From: Treponema pedis
Lineage (GTDB): Bacteria > Spirochaetota > Spirochaetia > Treponematales > Treponemataceae
DNA length: 64,000 nucleotides
Direction of reading: 5' to 3'
Assembly (NCBI RefSeq): GCF_017161325.1
Contig: NZ_CP045670.1
Coordinates: 930,001-994,000 of the forward strand
Of this stretch, positions 53,184-63,128 are shown piece after piece; the stretch's first letter is position 1; each line of letters opens with the position of its first letter. The notes beneath the pieces were generated by a model. The model searched no databases. It saw only the letters and a list, made by a program, of their open reading frames with translations, and had not been told where the DNA came from. The position numbers were made by a program, and so were the translations under genes.

Positions 53184-54323
53184 ATGAAAGAATTAGGGAA
53201 CAGTTTAAACTTAGGCGGACAAACTTTTTGTATGGAAAATCCTCTTATAATTGCCGAAATAGGAACAAGCCACAACGGGGATATTAATCGGGCAAAAACT
53301 TTAATAGACGCCGCTTTTTCATCGGGAGCGTCCGCCGTAAAATTCCAAATTGTATATGCGGACGAAATTCTGCATCCGGACACGGGCTTTGTAAATTTAC
53401 CGACCGGTTCCGTTCCGCTTTATGAGCGTTTTAAAGAGCTTCAAACACCGGCAGGATTTTATGCGGAACTTGCAAGCTATGCCCGCAGTAAAAATCTTTT
53501 ATTTTCCGCAACGCCTTTCGGAATACGCTCCGCGAACGAACTTAAAGAACTTAACCCGGATTTTATAAAAATTGCGTCGCCTGAACTTAATTATACTCAG
53601 CTTTTAAAGCATTGTGCGGAATTCTCCTTACCTATGATTCTTTCAACCGGAGTTTCTCTTTTAAAGGATATTGAAAAAGCGATTATCGATGTAAAAAGCG
53701 TGAACGGAGAATTGCCGCTTGCGCTTTTACATTGCGTAACCGCATATCCTGCGCCGGAAAGCGGTTACAATGCGGCTCTTATACGGAATTTAAAAAAGAT
53801 ATTTAACTTACCGGTAGGTTTAAGCGACCATTCTATGGACGCGATTTTGGTTCCGTCTCTAAGTCTTGCTTACGGCGGATTTATTATCGAAAAACACATT
53901 TGTCTTTCGCGCAGCGAAAAAGGTTTGGACGACCCGGTTGCATTGGAGCCTGAAATGTTTGCGCAAATGTGTTCCGCATTGAAAAAATATTCAAAATGTT
54001 CCCGTAAGGAAATAATCGACGATTTAATGCGTCTAAATTATTCTAAAGATAGAATAGAAAAAGTAATAGGTACCGGTGAAAAAAAATTAAGCGGAGCGGA
54101 AAGCCCGAATTACGGAAGAACCAACAGGTCTATTCATTATACGAAAAATTTACAAAAAGGTTCGGTAATTACAAAAAGCGATATTGCCGTCTTGCGTACA
54201 GAAAAAATTTTAAGTATAGGGGAAGCCCCTGAAAAATTCGATTTTTTTATCGGAGCGGTTTTACAGCGCAGTGTAGTTTCGGGAAGCGGAGTAAATATGG
54301 AAGATTTTATTGTTAGAGGTTAA
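53184..54323 (+). CDS. NeuB-type nonulosonic (sialic-like) acid synthase
   Basis: Condenses phosphoenolpyruvate with a hexosamine to give a nonulosonic acid. Start at 53184 (MKELGNSLNLGG); about 379 aa. NeuB barrel: LIIAEIGTSHNGDINRAKTL, GASAVKFQI, LLFSATPFGI, FIKIASPELNYT, LILSTGVS-like MILSTGVSLL, LSDHSMD, IIEKHICLSR. The C-terminal antifreeze-like SAF domain reads GRTNRSIHYTKNLQKGSVI. It heads the long operon, with no other sugar genes in it. Treponemal flagellins carry a nonulosonic-acid-like glycan, so a role there is plausible but unproven. Confidence 0.92.
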   Translation: MKELGNSLNLGGQTFCMENPLIIAEIGTSHNGDINRAKTLIDAAFSSGASAVKFQIVYADEILHPDTGFVNLPTGSVPLYERFKELQTPAGFYAELASYARSKNLLFSATPFGIRSANELKELNPDFIKIASPELNYTQLLKHCAEFSLPMILSTGVSLLKDIEKAIIDVKSVNGELPLALLHCVTAYPAPESGYNAALIRNLKKIFNLPVGLSDHSMDAILVPSLSLAYGGFIIEKHICLSRSEKGLDDPVALEPEMFAQMCSALKKYSKCSRKEIIDDLMRLNYSKDRIEKVIGTGEKKLSGAESPNYGRTNRSIHYTKNLQKGSVITKSDIAVLRTEKILSIGEAPEKFDFFIGAVLQRSVVSGSGVNMEDFIVRG

Positions 54324-54325
54324 AA

Positions 54326-54736
54326 TTGAGCGGTAATTATTATGATGAAATGGGAAGTATCTTGCGCGATGCATTAACTTCGGACGAAGACCCTTTTGAA
54401 GCTGCTTTACGTCCTAAGGGAAAGTATAGAAAAACCGCTTCAAGAATGGAGCGCCGTCCACCGCCGAAAATAAATACGGAGAAAAAGCGTATTCCGGTTC
54501 CGCCTGAATTAATCGAAGATTTTGCGGTGTTAAATGTTTTACCGGGAGTACCTTTGGAAGATTGTAAAAAGGCATGGAAGCATTTAATAAAAAAACATCA
54601 TCCCGATATTGCACAAAAAACGGATAATAAATTCGACACGAATGAAATTATTTGCAGAATAAACAATGCATATCGTAAGATAGAAGTTTGGTTTACGACG
54701 GGAAAAATATTGACTGAAAAAGAATTAAATTCATAA
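54326..54736 (+). CDS. J-domain protein
   Basis: Small protein of 136 aa; TTG start at 54326, 2 bp past the synthase stop (an in-frame ATG at 54349 is an alternative). The C-terminal 70 residues form a DnaJ-type J domain: LEDCKKAWKHLIKKHHPDIA with the HPD tripeptide, and NEIICRINNAYRKIEVWF. No Gly/Phe or zinc-finger region, so it is a class III co-chaperone that would stimulate a DnaK ATPase. The N-terminal part is basic and proline-rich (RMERRPPPKINTEKKR). Partner unknown. Confidence 0.88.
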   Translation: MSGNYYDEMGSILRDALTSDEDPFEAALRPKGKYRKTASRMERRPPPKINTEKKRIPVPPELIEDFAVLNVLPGVPLEDCKKAWKHLIKKHHPDIAQKTDNKFDTNEIICRINNAYRKIEVWFTTGKILTEKELNS

Positions 54737-54749
54737 AGGGTTTACAATA

Positions 54750-56696
54750 TTGAAAAAGCATATTTTTATTTTAAGTTTAATAATTTTCTCTACTATAAAA
54801 CTTTATCCTGAAAATACCGTTTACGAATTCGGGCCTAAAACGGAATGGGCTGTTGTATTTACTTCTTCGAGAGATACTAATAATAATGAAACTTTTTCAA
54901 CAAAACTTTTACATAATTTTGCGGAAAAGCTTAGCGGAATAAAATTAAGCGGTACTGTAATAATAGCGATTACCGATAACGATATACCGGATTTGCCTGA
55001 AACAATTCCTGCAAACGGATATAAAAATATAAACCTGCTTATAAATAAAATATATGAAAAAAAAACTTCGGCGGTTTTTATTTTATCCGACGGAGAAGAA
55101 AATAAGGTTAAGATAATACCGGGTTCCGATAAAAAAACAAGTCCCCCATGGATTATTGAAAGTTTATTCGAAGAATTTTCAAAACAAAATATAAAAATGG
55201 ATTTTAATTCCAACGATGTTATTTTAAAGCGGCTGGGTTTTTTGGAAGACGATAAAATACTTGCAAAATATTTAAATGAAGGAATCCCTTCCGTCGCAAT
55301 ATCTACAAATAAAGATATAACTTCATCTTTAATTTCTTTAGCAAATAAATACAGTCAGGAGATTCCGCAAGACTGGGATAAACATTATAACATAAAAAAG
55401 ATATTTAAGTTTATAGTAATTAAAGAAAGATTTTTAATTATAATAATGCTTGCAATAATGATGTTTGCATTGTTTTATATCTTTATGTTCAGCTTTTTAT
55501 TCGGAAAGAAAAAAGAAGTCCACATAAAAGATTTACTTACACTGTGGCGGGTGCCTATTTTATTTTTTATTTTAAATATTATTTCTTTCTATTTAAGTGA
55601 ATATATCGTATTGTTTATTTTCCGTATGTTATTCGGGAATGCCGATGCAATAAATTTATTTCCTGTTGCCGCAACGGGTTTTAAATTCGCTCTTGCCTTT
55701 TCCATAAGCTCGGGATTTTTAGTAATAAACAGAAAAACAAATCTTCCTCAAAATACTTTTATTTACGGTTATCTTGCAAGTTTTTCATGTTTTTTTAATA
55801 TTTTTATTTTTTCCAGTTTGGATTTATCTTTATCTCTTATGTTTTTGGAAATATATGCATTATCGTTTATTTCATATCATTTAAAAAGAGCGTATATTCA
55901 AATTATATTTTTTATTTTAAATTTAGGTTTATTGGTATTATACTTTTTTCCTTTATTTTTTCACACGGATAATTTTATTCCTGTTTTATTTTATGCCGAT
56001 AATTTTGCCGTTTCCTTCTTTGTAACTCCTTATTATTTAATGCTAACGCGTATTTTTTTCAGATTAAAAAGGCATAATCCCGATGTAAAGTTTAATAAGG
56101 TAACGCTGCATATTTTTATAAGTTTAATAACCGTAATTTGTTTTGTTTTAATAATTATCGGCCCGGATTTTTTAATGCAAAAACAAAAAAGAACTTTTTT
56201 ATTATATAAAATTGAAAATAAAATAAATACTCAGGAAGTAATTTCAGGATTAAAGACAATGCCGGCTAACGAAAACGATAAATCTTTTTTAGAACAATTT
56301 AAAAGTTTAAATGAAAATGATTTTATTGCCGCAGATTTTAAATTGGAAAACTATCTTGAGCGAAGTATCGGTGAAATAAAAGTAAGTCCGGCACTGAAAG
56401 CGGCTCTTATAAATATTTTAATAACCCGTGAAGACGGCTTTCCCATATATGAAGCAAGTTCGGAATTTACTACTTCTTCATCGGGGAAGGAAGTAAGTTT
56501 TTTATCGCCTCTTAATATAAACGAAGCGTTTTCAATTAAATTTTCCGGTGAGAAAAATTCAAAACTTAATATAAAAATAAATGCATGGTTTTACGATAGC
56601 CCTTTGAAAATAGACTTTAAAGATAATGCGGAAAATAAAAAACTTATTTTTCAGGTAACAAAAGAATTCGTTTTAAAACCTGATTCGGAGATTTAA
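54750..56696 (+). CDS. Large membrane protein of unknown function
   Basis: 648 aa, TTG start at 54750 (MKKHIFILSLIIFSTIKLYP). A signal peptide, a periplasmic domain of about 190 aa, then a bundle of about eight helices (from IIIMLAIMMFALFYIFMFSF to LITVICFVLIIIGPDFL, residues 230-480) and a C-terminal domain of about 160 aa. The periplasmic part (GVPSVAISTN-like EGIPSVAISTNKDITSS) faintly recalls inactive M28-peptidase/GPAA1-like folds. It lies between the J-domain gene and dinB, all closely spaced. Function not known. Confidence 0.75.
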   Translation: MKKHIFILSLIIFSTIKLYPENTVYEFGPKTEWAVVFTSSRDTNNNETFSTKLLHNFAEKLSGIKLSGTVIIAITDNDIPDLPETIPANGYKNINLLINKIYEKKTSAVFILSDGEENKVKIIPGSDKKTSPPWIIESLFEEFSKQNIKMDFNSNDVILKRLGFLEDDKILAKYLNEGIPSVAISTNKDITSSLISLANKYSQEIPQDWDKHYNIKKIFKFIVIKERFLIIIMLAIMMFALFYIFMFSFLFGKKKEVHIKDLLTLWRVPILFFILNIISFYLSEYIVLFIFRMLFGNADAINLFPVAATGFKFALAFSISSGFLVINRKTNLPQNTFIYGYLASFSCFFNIFIFSSLDLSLSLMFLEIYALSFISYHLKRAYIQIIFFILNLGLLVLYFFPLFFHTDNFIPVLFYADNFAVSFFVTPYYLMLTRIFFRLKRHNPDVKFNKVTLHIFISLITVICFVLIIIGPDFLMQKQKRTFLLYKIENKINTQEVISGLKTMPANENDKSFLEQFKSLNENDFIAADFKLENYLERSIGEIKVSPALKAALINILITREDGFPIYEASSEFTTSSSGKEVSFLSPLNINEAFSIKFSGEKNSKLNIKINAWFYDSPLKIDFKDNAENKKLIFQVTKEFVLKPDSEI

Positions 56697-56698
56697 TT

Positions 56699-57886
56699 AT
56701 GGAAAAACAAAAATGTTTTTTTCATGTTGACCTTGACGCTTTTTTCGCTTCGGTAGAACAATTGGATAATCCCGACTATCGCGGTAAACCTGTAATTGTG
56801 GGAGGGCAATCAAGACGCGGAGTGGTTTCTACGTGTTCTTACGAGGCCCGCAAATTCGGTGTTCATTCCGCTATGCCGATTATGCAGGCGCGGAAACTTT
56901 GTCCCTTAGGAATTTTTGTAAGGGGAAGAATGAAACGCTATCACGAAAAATCAAAAGAAATTATGAATATCTTTAAAGATTTTACTCCCGATGTTCGGCA
57001 AATTTCCATTGATGAAGCTTTTTTGGATATGAGCGGAATGGAAAAACTTTTAGGCCCTCCCGAAAATTCCGCACGTTTATTAAAGAAAGCAATAAAAGAA
57101 AAAGCCGGATTAACTGTGTCGATAGGCTGCGGAACCAATAAATATATTGCAAAAATCGCTTCCGGTAAATCAAAACCGGACGGATTATTTATAGTACCTA
57201 AAGGAGGCGAGGCGGACTTTATGCAAACGCTTTCGCTAAAGGAAGTTTGGGGTATCGGAGAAAAAACACGTGAAAAACTTATTGCTTGCGGGTTAAAAAC
57301 CGTTTCTGAAATTTTAAATACAAGCGAAAAATTATTATGTACAATTTTAGGGAATGCCGGAGGAGTTTTTTTACATAATGCCGTGCGCGGGCAGCTTACC
57401 GAAATTTTTTCCGAAGAAGCAAAGCACCGTTCGATAAGCACCGAACGAACCTTTGAGTATGATTTAATTTCGCACGAACAAATTGACGATATTCTTCTTT
57501 TTCTTTCTACGGAACTGATGTACCGTGTTATTGACGAAAAAGTGAACGGTAAAACCGTTTCGGTTAAAATACGCTACGGAGATTTTACAACGGTTTCGAT
57601 TCAAGAAACCGGAGATTCGGTAAACGATTCTCAAGATTTATATGAGCGTGCAAAAAAAATATTTTATAAAAAATTCGACAACAAAACTTCGATAAGGTTA
57701 TTAGGTCTTTCAATTATGAATATCGAAGAATGCCGTACCGAAATGCAGGGAGAGCTTTTTTGCAGTGAAGATAAATTAAAAAAAAGAAAAATGGAAGAAA
57801 CAATGTATGCTCTTATGAAAAAAGAAGGTAAAGATATTTTAAAACCCGCCCGTCTTTTACAATCCGATAACGGAGAGAAAAAATGA
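56699..57886 (+). CDS. dinB: DNA polymerase IV (Y family)
   Basis: Translesion polymerase of 395 aa. Catalytic acid residues in FFHVDLDAFFASVEQLD (start) and ISIDEAFLDMSG; VSTCSYEARKFGVHSAMP is the fingers segment, VSIGCGTNKYIAKIASGKSKP and VWGIGEKTREKL (helix-hairpin-helix) follow, and the little-finger domain begins near 240. The C-terminus ends LLQSDNGEKK, without an obvious clamp-binding motif apart from a possible MQGELF (QxxLF-like). ATG 56699 is 2 bp after the upstream stop; the next gene overlaps by 4 bp (ATGA). Confidence 0.95.
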   Translation: MEKQKCFFHVDLDAFFASVEQLDNPDYRGKPVIVGGQSRRGVVSTCSYEARKFGVHSAMPIMQARKLCPLGIFVRGRMKRYHEKSKEIMNIFKDFTPDVRQISIDEAFLDMSGMEKLLGPPENSARLLKKAIKEKAGLTVSIGCGTNKYIAKIASGKSKPDGLFIVPKGGEADFMQTLSLKEVWGIGEKTREKLIACGLKTVSEILNTSEKLLCTILGNAGGVFLHNAVRGQLTEIFSEEAKHRSISTERTFEYDLISHEQIDDILLFLSTELMYRVIDEKVNGKTVSVKIRYGDFTTVSIQETGDSVNDSQDLYERAKKIFYKKFDNKTSIRLLGLSIMNIEECRTEMQGELFCSEDKLKKRKMEETMYALMKKEGKDILKPARLLQSDNGEKK

Positions 57887-60800
57887 AAAAAATATTTTGC
57901 GGTTTTTTATTCTTCGTATTTTCTTTTTTTGTATTTCCCCAATCGGATACGGAAAACGAAAAGGAGAATCCGTCCGTAGAGGAAGAAATAGAGTTGATAA
58001 AAAACCGCACGGGAGAAAACAAAGCAGGTCTTTATTTTAAAGATATAGAGCGGGATAAAGCCGTCCTTTTTTTGGACGGTTTTTGGGAGGCTTCTTTTTT
58101 AGGAATTGCAAGTTTTGAATTTTCCAAAGGTTATTCAAAATTAAATTCGATACAACCTATATTCAAACAAAAAGCGCATTTGTCGTTATGGCTTTTATTA
58201 AACAGGCAATTTTATTTTGAAACCTTATACAAAGACGACTATAAAAAAAGCATTATAGCTATGGGTTATTTCGGAAAGGAAGGCTCGGCAGTAAAGCATA
58301 TTCGTGCAGGAAACAGCGGAATTAAATTTCCGTCAAATTACGGTTTTATAAATTCCGGAGGCGGAAATATTATTGCGCCAGGTATAATGGGTACATTTGC
58401 GGGAGATAATTGGCAAGCGGATACGATGTTTCGATACGAAAGTTCCGAATATAATTCAAAATTTTATTACGGTACAAATGAAATAAACAAGACTAAAATA
58501 TCGATTAACTCATGGAGCAAAGCCCGCCATTTTTATATTCCGGCCGTTAATTTATACGGAAAACAATTACAAATACTTGTAAAAGATTATTCAGGCGGAG
58601 ATTGGAGAGAACTTCCTAAAGATGAGTTTTCGATAAATGCAAGAGAAAATACTCTTACATTAAAAAAAAGTTTTCCCGCAGGCGTTGCGGTAAATTATTT
58701 ATATTCATTAAGCGAAGAATCCGCTGCCGATACTTTTTTAAATTCGGTTAAACTATACTTTGCCGGTATCTCCGAGATTGAAAATAATATAAAACCTTTA
58801 ATAAGGAATTATGCGGAAAATATTCGCGGAAAATCGTTTTTAATTTTAAAAACGGAGGATACTTTTTCCCCTTTTGAAATTGCTTCGCGTTACGACGTTC
58901 CTCAAACGGGCTCTTCTCATTTAATAAATGTAGTTTCCTCTTTAACGGAAGATAAAGCGGCTCAATTTACTTCGCAGATAAACTCGGGAGATTTTTTTTC
59001 AGACGGATTTATCAAAATAAATTTTATTCAAATTATCAATAAAAATTTTCCTGTTGATTTTTCCAAGCCGGAACAAATATTTCCTTTTGTAAATTCCGAT
59101 TATAAAATATATATTCCGGGCAATACAAATGAAGACCTTTCTCTTCAAATTTTATGCGAATCGTATACGTTAAATCAGGAGTTTTCCATACCCGATACCG
59201 CAGTGCCGGGAAGCATACGAATTTATAAAAATAAAATAGAAATATTTAATTTTGTTTATAACGAAAAAACAAATATCATAACCTTTCACGAAGAAATATT
59301 GCCGAATGATTTAATTGAAATACGATGGAAGGAAGGCAAAACATACTCCGATTCGGGAACCGTAAAATTTGCAAGCGGTGTTCATTGGCGGCCTATAAGC
59401 GGATTGGATATATTTTTTGCAAATTCCGGCGATTGGGAAATTGCAAAACAAAAACAACAATTAACCGATGTTTATAAATTTTCAAGCGGGGCGGAATTTT
59501 CAAAATATAATATTAAAGCGGGAAGCCGATTCGGTTTTGATATTGTTGCGGACAGAAATGGAAAACCGAAAGGACATAATTATATTTTTAAAAATAAAAC
59601 TTATTTCGATTATACTGCAAAAGAAATTCTTTTTAAAAAAAATGATGAACCGATTTTTTCAAATCCGCATTTTTATATCGACGGAGATTTTCAAACGGAA
59701 TCTAAAAAAGAAGATACGAAAATAAATTCTAAAATGGAAGCCGGTATGGATTTGTGGAAAATAAAATTGGAAGGGAATTTATCTTTGCAAAATAAAACCG
59801 ATATAGCCGTAAAGAATTCAAAAAAAAAGATAATAGAGAGCTACGGGCACTCCGTTTTTATTCCGATTTATTTTTTTACAGCGTCCGAAAATTATTTTGT
59901 AAATCAAAATGAAAATCTTTTAAGACGGAGCTGCACTCTCGGTTTTGAAAAGTATATTTCCGCAAAGTATCTTACTTCTATAGATTACAATAAAGAGTTT
60001 ACCAATTCAAAAATATTTGCTTCATTATCTCCCATAATTCCCGAAAAAGATTTCGGAATTATATACAGTGAAATAAATTTCGGCGTAAGTCAAAGGTATA
60101 AAACGGTTTACGATATTTCAAATACGGGTTATACGCAATCGTGGAAAAAAAGTTTAACTGATATGTATTCAAAGGGTGAACAATATGCCGACAACCGAAA
60201 TTCGGAATTAAAATTTATATTTAATTTCTTTTCGAATAACGGTAAAACTGCTTTAAAAGATACGAATTTTTTAGGTTTTAACTTTGAAGCATCGGTTTTT
60301 ACAAAAGTAAATAACCGAGGTCTTTCTCAATGCGAAGAGCAAACAAGATTTTCAGTTTCCGTTCCGTTTGAAATCAAAAAGATTTTTTTTACTCCGGTTT
60401 GGGAAAGAAAGATTTTAAAAACCAAGCCCGAAGCCGAAACAAAAAAACAAAACGGATATTCTGAAGATATTTATTTTTTATTTAAGGGAATGGGAGAACA
60501 GTTTTGGCTTTTTTCCAAACCCGTTTTTTACGATTTAATCGATAAAAAGATAAATACGCAAATACAAATAAATAATTTTAATAACTATGCTTTTTATAAT
60601 TTATACGGTTTAAATATTTCGCGTATTATATCTTCTTCAATTACGGATTTATACATACCGCTTGAATTTAATACCGCTTTTTCAAGAATCGTAAAATCGG
60701 AAAAGGCTTTCCCGCAAGGCTTGAATATTTACGGAATGGATTTTGCAGTTAAATATACAACATTGAATATTTCAGGTAAATTCGGATATTTTAATTGGTT

Positions 60801-61302
60801 TACATGGTATGAACAGGATGAGCTTAACAGAACATATAAATGGAATTTTTCTTTCGGCAAAGATTTTTTTAAATTTAAATTTAACTCCATACATACTTTA
60901 TACTATTTTTTTGCGGAAAGAAATAATTTAGGGTTTGAAAATGAATTTAATTGCTTTGCGGTAAAAACCGAAAATACAAGTTTAAAAACGGAGGAATGGA
61001 AAGAAAAATTCAGTGTTATTTTAACTCTTGCAAGCTCTTCATCTTTACCTCATTTAATTATAAGATTGTTCAGTAAAATTCCTCTTCTCGACAGCAGAGA
61101 AGAAAAATTATCCGTAGAATTTTCAAAAACCTCTAATTTAAAAAAACTTAATTATTTGATATCGTTTAAGCATTCTCAAATTACAAAAATAGGAGAACAC
61201 GGCGAAATAAAAATTTTTGCCGAACTTACAGGAAGTTCTACAAAAAAAGATTCGTTTTTATTGAATATAAGCGCTGGTCTTGCAGGAAAGGTGGAATATT
61301 AA
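57883..61302 (+). CDS. Large secreted, probably outer-membrane protein
   Basis: 1139 aa. The ATG overlaps the dinB stop and follows GGAGAG. Signal peptide MKKIFCGFLFFVFSFFVFPQ, then an acidic linker and a long beta-rich sequence dominated by alternating aromatic and polar residues (e.g. HLSLWLLLNRQFYFETLY; YKWNFSFGKDFFKFKFNSIH). The terminal residues (LLNISAGLAGKVEY) end near an aromatic, as in many beta-barrels. It looks like a surface or outer-membrane barrel with periplasmic head. I do not recognise the family. Last gene of the operon. Confidence 0.78.
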   Translation: MKKIFCGFLFFVFSFFVFPQSDTENEKENPSVEEEIELIKNRTGENKAGLYFKDIERDKAVLFLDGFWEASFLGIASFEFSKGYSKLNSIQPIFKQKAHLSLWLLLNRQFYFETLYKDDYKKSIIAMGYFGKEGSAVKHIRAGNSGIKFPSNYGFINSGGGNIIAPGIMGTFAGDNWQADTMFRYESSEYNSKFYYGTNEINKTKISINSWSKARHFYIPAVNLYGKQLQILVKDYSGGDWRELPKDEFSINARENTLTLKKSFPAGVAVNYLYSLSEESAADTFLNSVKLYFAGISEIENNIKPLIRNYAENIRGKSFLILKTEDTFSPFEIASRYDVPQTGSSHLINVVSSLTEDKAAQFTSQINSGDFFSDGFIKINFIQIINKNFPVDFSKPEQIFPFVNSDYKIYIPGNTNEDLSLQILCESYTLNQEFSIPDTAVPGSIRIYKNKIEIFNFVYNEKTNIITFHEEILPNDLIEIRWKEGKTYSDSGTVKFASGVHWRPISGLDIFFANSGDWEIAKQKQQLTDVYKFSSGAEFSKYNIKAGSRFGFDIVADRNGKPKGHNYIFKNKTYFDYTAKEILFKKNDEPIFSNPHFYIDGDFQTESKKEDTKINSKMEAGMDLWKIKLEGNLSLQNKTDIAVKNSKKKIIESYGHSVFIPIYFFTASENYFVNQNENLLRRSCTLGFEKYISAKYLTSIDYNKEFTNSKIFASLSPIIPEKDFGIIYSEINFGVSQRYKTVYDISNTGYTQSWKKSLTDMYSKGEQYADNRNSELKFIFNFFSNNGKTALKDTNFLGFNFEASVFTKVNNRGLSQCEEQTRFSVSVPFEIKKIFFTPVWERKILKTKPEAETKKQNGYSEDIYFLFKGMGEQFWLFSKPVFYDLIDKKINTQIQINNFNNYAFYNLYGLNISRIISSSITDLYIPLEFNTAFSRIVKSEKAFPQGLNIYGMDFAVKYTTLNISGKFGYFNWFTWYEQDELNRTYKWNFSFGKDFFKFKFNSIHTLYYFFAERNNLGFENEFNCFAVKTENTSLKTEEWKEKFSVILTLASSSSLPHLIIRLFSKIPLLDSREEKLSVEFSKTSNLKKLNYLISFKHSQITKIGEHGEIKIFAELTGSSTKKDSFLLNISAGLAGKVEY

Positions 61303-61308
61303 ACGCAT

Positions 61309-62049
61309 TTACCGTAGATTAAATATAGTTTTTTGTAAAGCTGCGGCAATTAAGACCGCTATAAAAGCCCAGGCAAAAAGAGAGGCGGTATCTAACTGCA
61401 CACGGGCAATTTGAAATGCCGTGCCTATACCGTATTTCGGTTGACTTAAAACTTCCGCACTGATTAAAACTTTTACGCAAAAAGCAAAAGCAATGCTGTA
61501 GGCATTTTTTATAAACGGTTTTATACAAGGTAAATACAAAAGTTTTAGTCGGCGCATAAAGGGAACGCTAAAATCCTCCGACATAATTATTAAATTCTTA
61601 TCTATGTTTTTTACACCGTCTGTAATATTTCTGTAAAGTACGGGAAAAACAATTAAACTTGTAACGAAAAGAGGTGTTATTTCCGATTTAAACCAAATTA
61701 AAGAAAGGAGCAGTATAGTCATTGTGGGGATTGATTTTAAAATATTTTCGGTTACGGAAAAAAAAGCTTCGCATCTTTTATTCAGTCCTGCAATGATTCC
61801 CAACGGAAAGGCTATGCAAGAATCAAAAACCAGAGTAATAATAATACGTTTAACGGAACTTGCGATAAAATAATAAGAAGTTTTGTTTTGAAGTATTAAG
61901 AGCAAGGCTTTTAATACCTCGCCAATCTGAGGTATGATTATAGGCCGGTTTAAAATACGGGCAGCCGCTTCCCATAAGGCGAGGCAAATAAAAGCCCCGC
62001 CTATTTTATAAAAGAATAATTTATTTTGCTTGATAATAAAAGCCTTCAT
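61309..62049 (-). CDS. ABC transporter permease, SsuC/TauC-like
   Basis: Permease of 246 aa with six helices. The coupling loop EDFSVPFMRRLKLLYLPC and the preceding SLIVFPVLYRNITDGVKNI match the BPD_transp_1 family of nitrate/sulfonate/taurine and thiamine-precursor importers. Starts MKAFIIKQNKLFFYKI at 62049, overlapping the binding-protein gene by 29 bp. The expected ATPase gene is absent from the window: the next gene downstream belongs to the opposite strand. Confidence 0.9.
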   Translation of the reverse strand: MKAFIIKQNKLFFYKIGGAFICLALWEAAARILNRPIIIPQIGEVLKALLLILQNKTSYYFIASSVKRIIITLVFDSCIAFPLGIIAGLNKRCEAFFSVTENILKSIPTMTILLLSLIWFKSEITPLFVTSLIVFPVLYRNITDGVKNIDKNLIIMSEDFSVPFMRRLKLLYLPCIKPFIKNAYSIAFAFCVKVLISAEVLSQPKYGIGTAFQIARVQLDTASLFAWAFIAVLIAAALQKTIFNLR

Positions 62050-62998
62050 CGGGAAGATTTCCGCCGATAAATTTAGGGTCGGAAGCCGCCAATACGCTAA
62101 GATATTTTTCTATAGCCGTTACGGCTTTTTTCGCGTCAACAAAATAAATATTTAAACGCGGAATTGCTTTAGTTATAACCGTAACGGGCGGAAGTACGGT
62201 AATGTTTGAAGCATATTCGGCTGCGGCTGCATTGTTTGCATTTACCCAGTCTACCGAATTTTTAGCAGCTTCAATAAAAGCTTTTACATATTCACCGTGG
62301 TTTTTTAAGAATTCCGTTTTAACTATTAAAGATGCTTGAGGATATGAAAGACCTCCCAATTTTTCTTTCCATTCATTTTGAATATCAATTAGGATTTTTG
62401 TATCGGGTTTTTTCGCAAGAATAGCGCTTAAGCTCGGCTCGGCGGCAATTGCGATACCTGCTTTTCCGCTTAAAAAAGCCGGAGGAATATCCGCTGCCGA
62501 TGATAAGTATTGAAAAGTTACATCTTTATCGGGATTCAATCCGTTTTTGCTTAAAATTTCTCTTACAGTCAAATCGGGAGTTACGCCCCTTCCGAAAGAA
62601 TAAACGGTCTTTCCTTTCAGCTCTGCAATTGAAGAAATGTTTTCTGAAGTAATACAGTATAAATTTCCCCAAACAACCGGAGCAATCAAGGTTACCGATT
62701 TATTTTTAGCATAAACTACGGAGGCAAAATTAGTTGCAACAATTGCAATATCGGCTTCTCCCGAAAGGATACGGGCCTGTAATACATCGGGGCCTGCGAC
62801 AACTTCATATTCCGTAACTGAATTTTCAAATTGCGTTTTTTCGTATACCAATTTTGAAAGAGCAATTGCAGGGCCTCCCGACGGCAAAACTACCTTGGCG
62901 GTAAAGTTTTCTTTAGGGCTGACCTCTTTACTTCCGGTTGCAAAAAGACAAGCGGATACAACACAAACCAATGAAATGGATAATAAGATTCGTTTCAT
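62021..62998 (-). CDS. ABC substrate-binding lipoprotein, SsuA/ThiY-like
   Basis: Binding protein of 325 aa with a spirochaetal signal MKRILLSISLVCVVSACLFA; VVSAC is an acceptable treponemal lipobox and TGSKE follows. Fold: FTAKVVLPSGGPAIALSKLV, ADIAIVATNFASVVYAKNK, LKGKTVYSFGRGVTPDLTV, GKAGIAIAAEPSLSAIL. This is the NMT1/SsuA type that carries aliphatic sulfonates, taurine, nitrate or pyrimidine precursors of thiamine. The start at 62998 follows AGGAGAT. Transcribed with the overlapping permease. Confidence 0.9.
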   Translation of the reverse strand: MKRILLSISLVCVVSACLFATGSKEVSPKENFTAKVVLPSGGPAIALSKLVYEKTQFENSVTEYEVVAGPDVLQARILSGEADIAIVATNFASVVYAKNKSVTLIAPVVWGNLYCITSENISSIAELKGKTVYSFGRGVTPDLTVREILSKNGLNPDKDVTFQYLSSAADIPPAFLSGKAGIAIAAEPSLSAILAKKPDTKILIDIQNEWKEKLGGLSYPQASLIVKTEFLKNHGEYVKAFIEAAKNSVDWVNANNAAAAEYASNITVLPPVTVITKAIPRLNIYFVDAKKAVTAIEKYLSVLAASDPKFIGGNLPDEGFYYQAK

Positions 62999-63128
62999 AA
63001 ATCATCTCCTTATGATAAACAGTTTAACCTATTTTTCATTTTTTTTAAAGTAGGATATTCCTATAGCGGATTGACAGGTTCTTGAAAAAATATAGAATAT
63101 GTAATTGATTAATTTAAAAGGAACAAAT

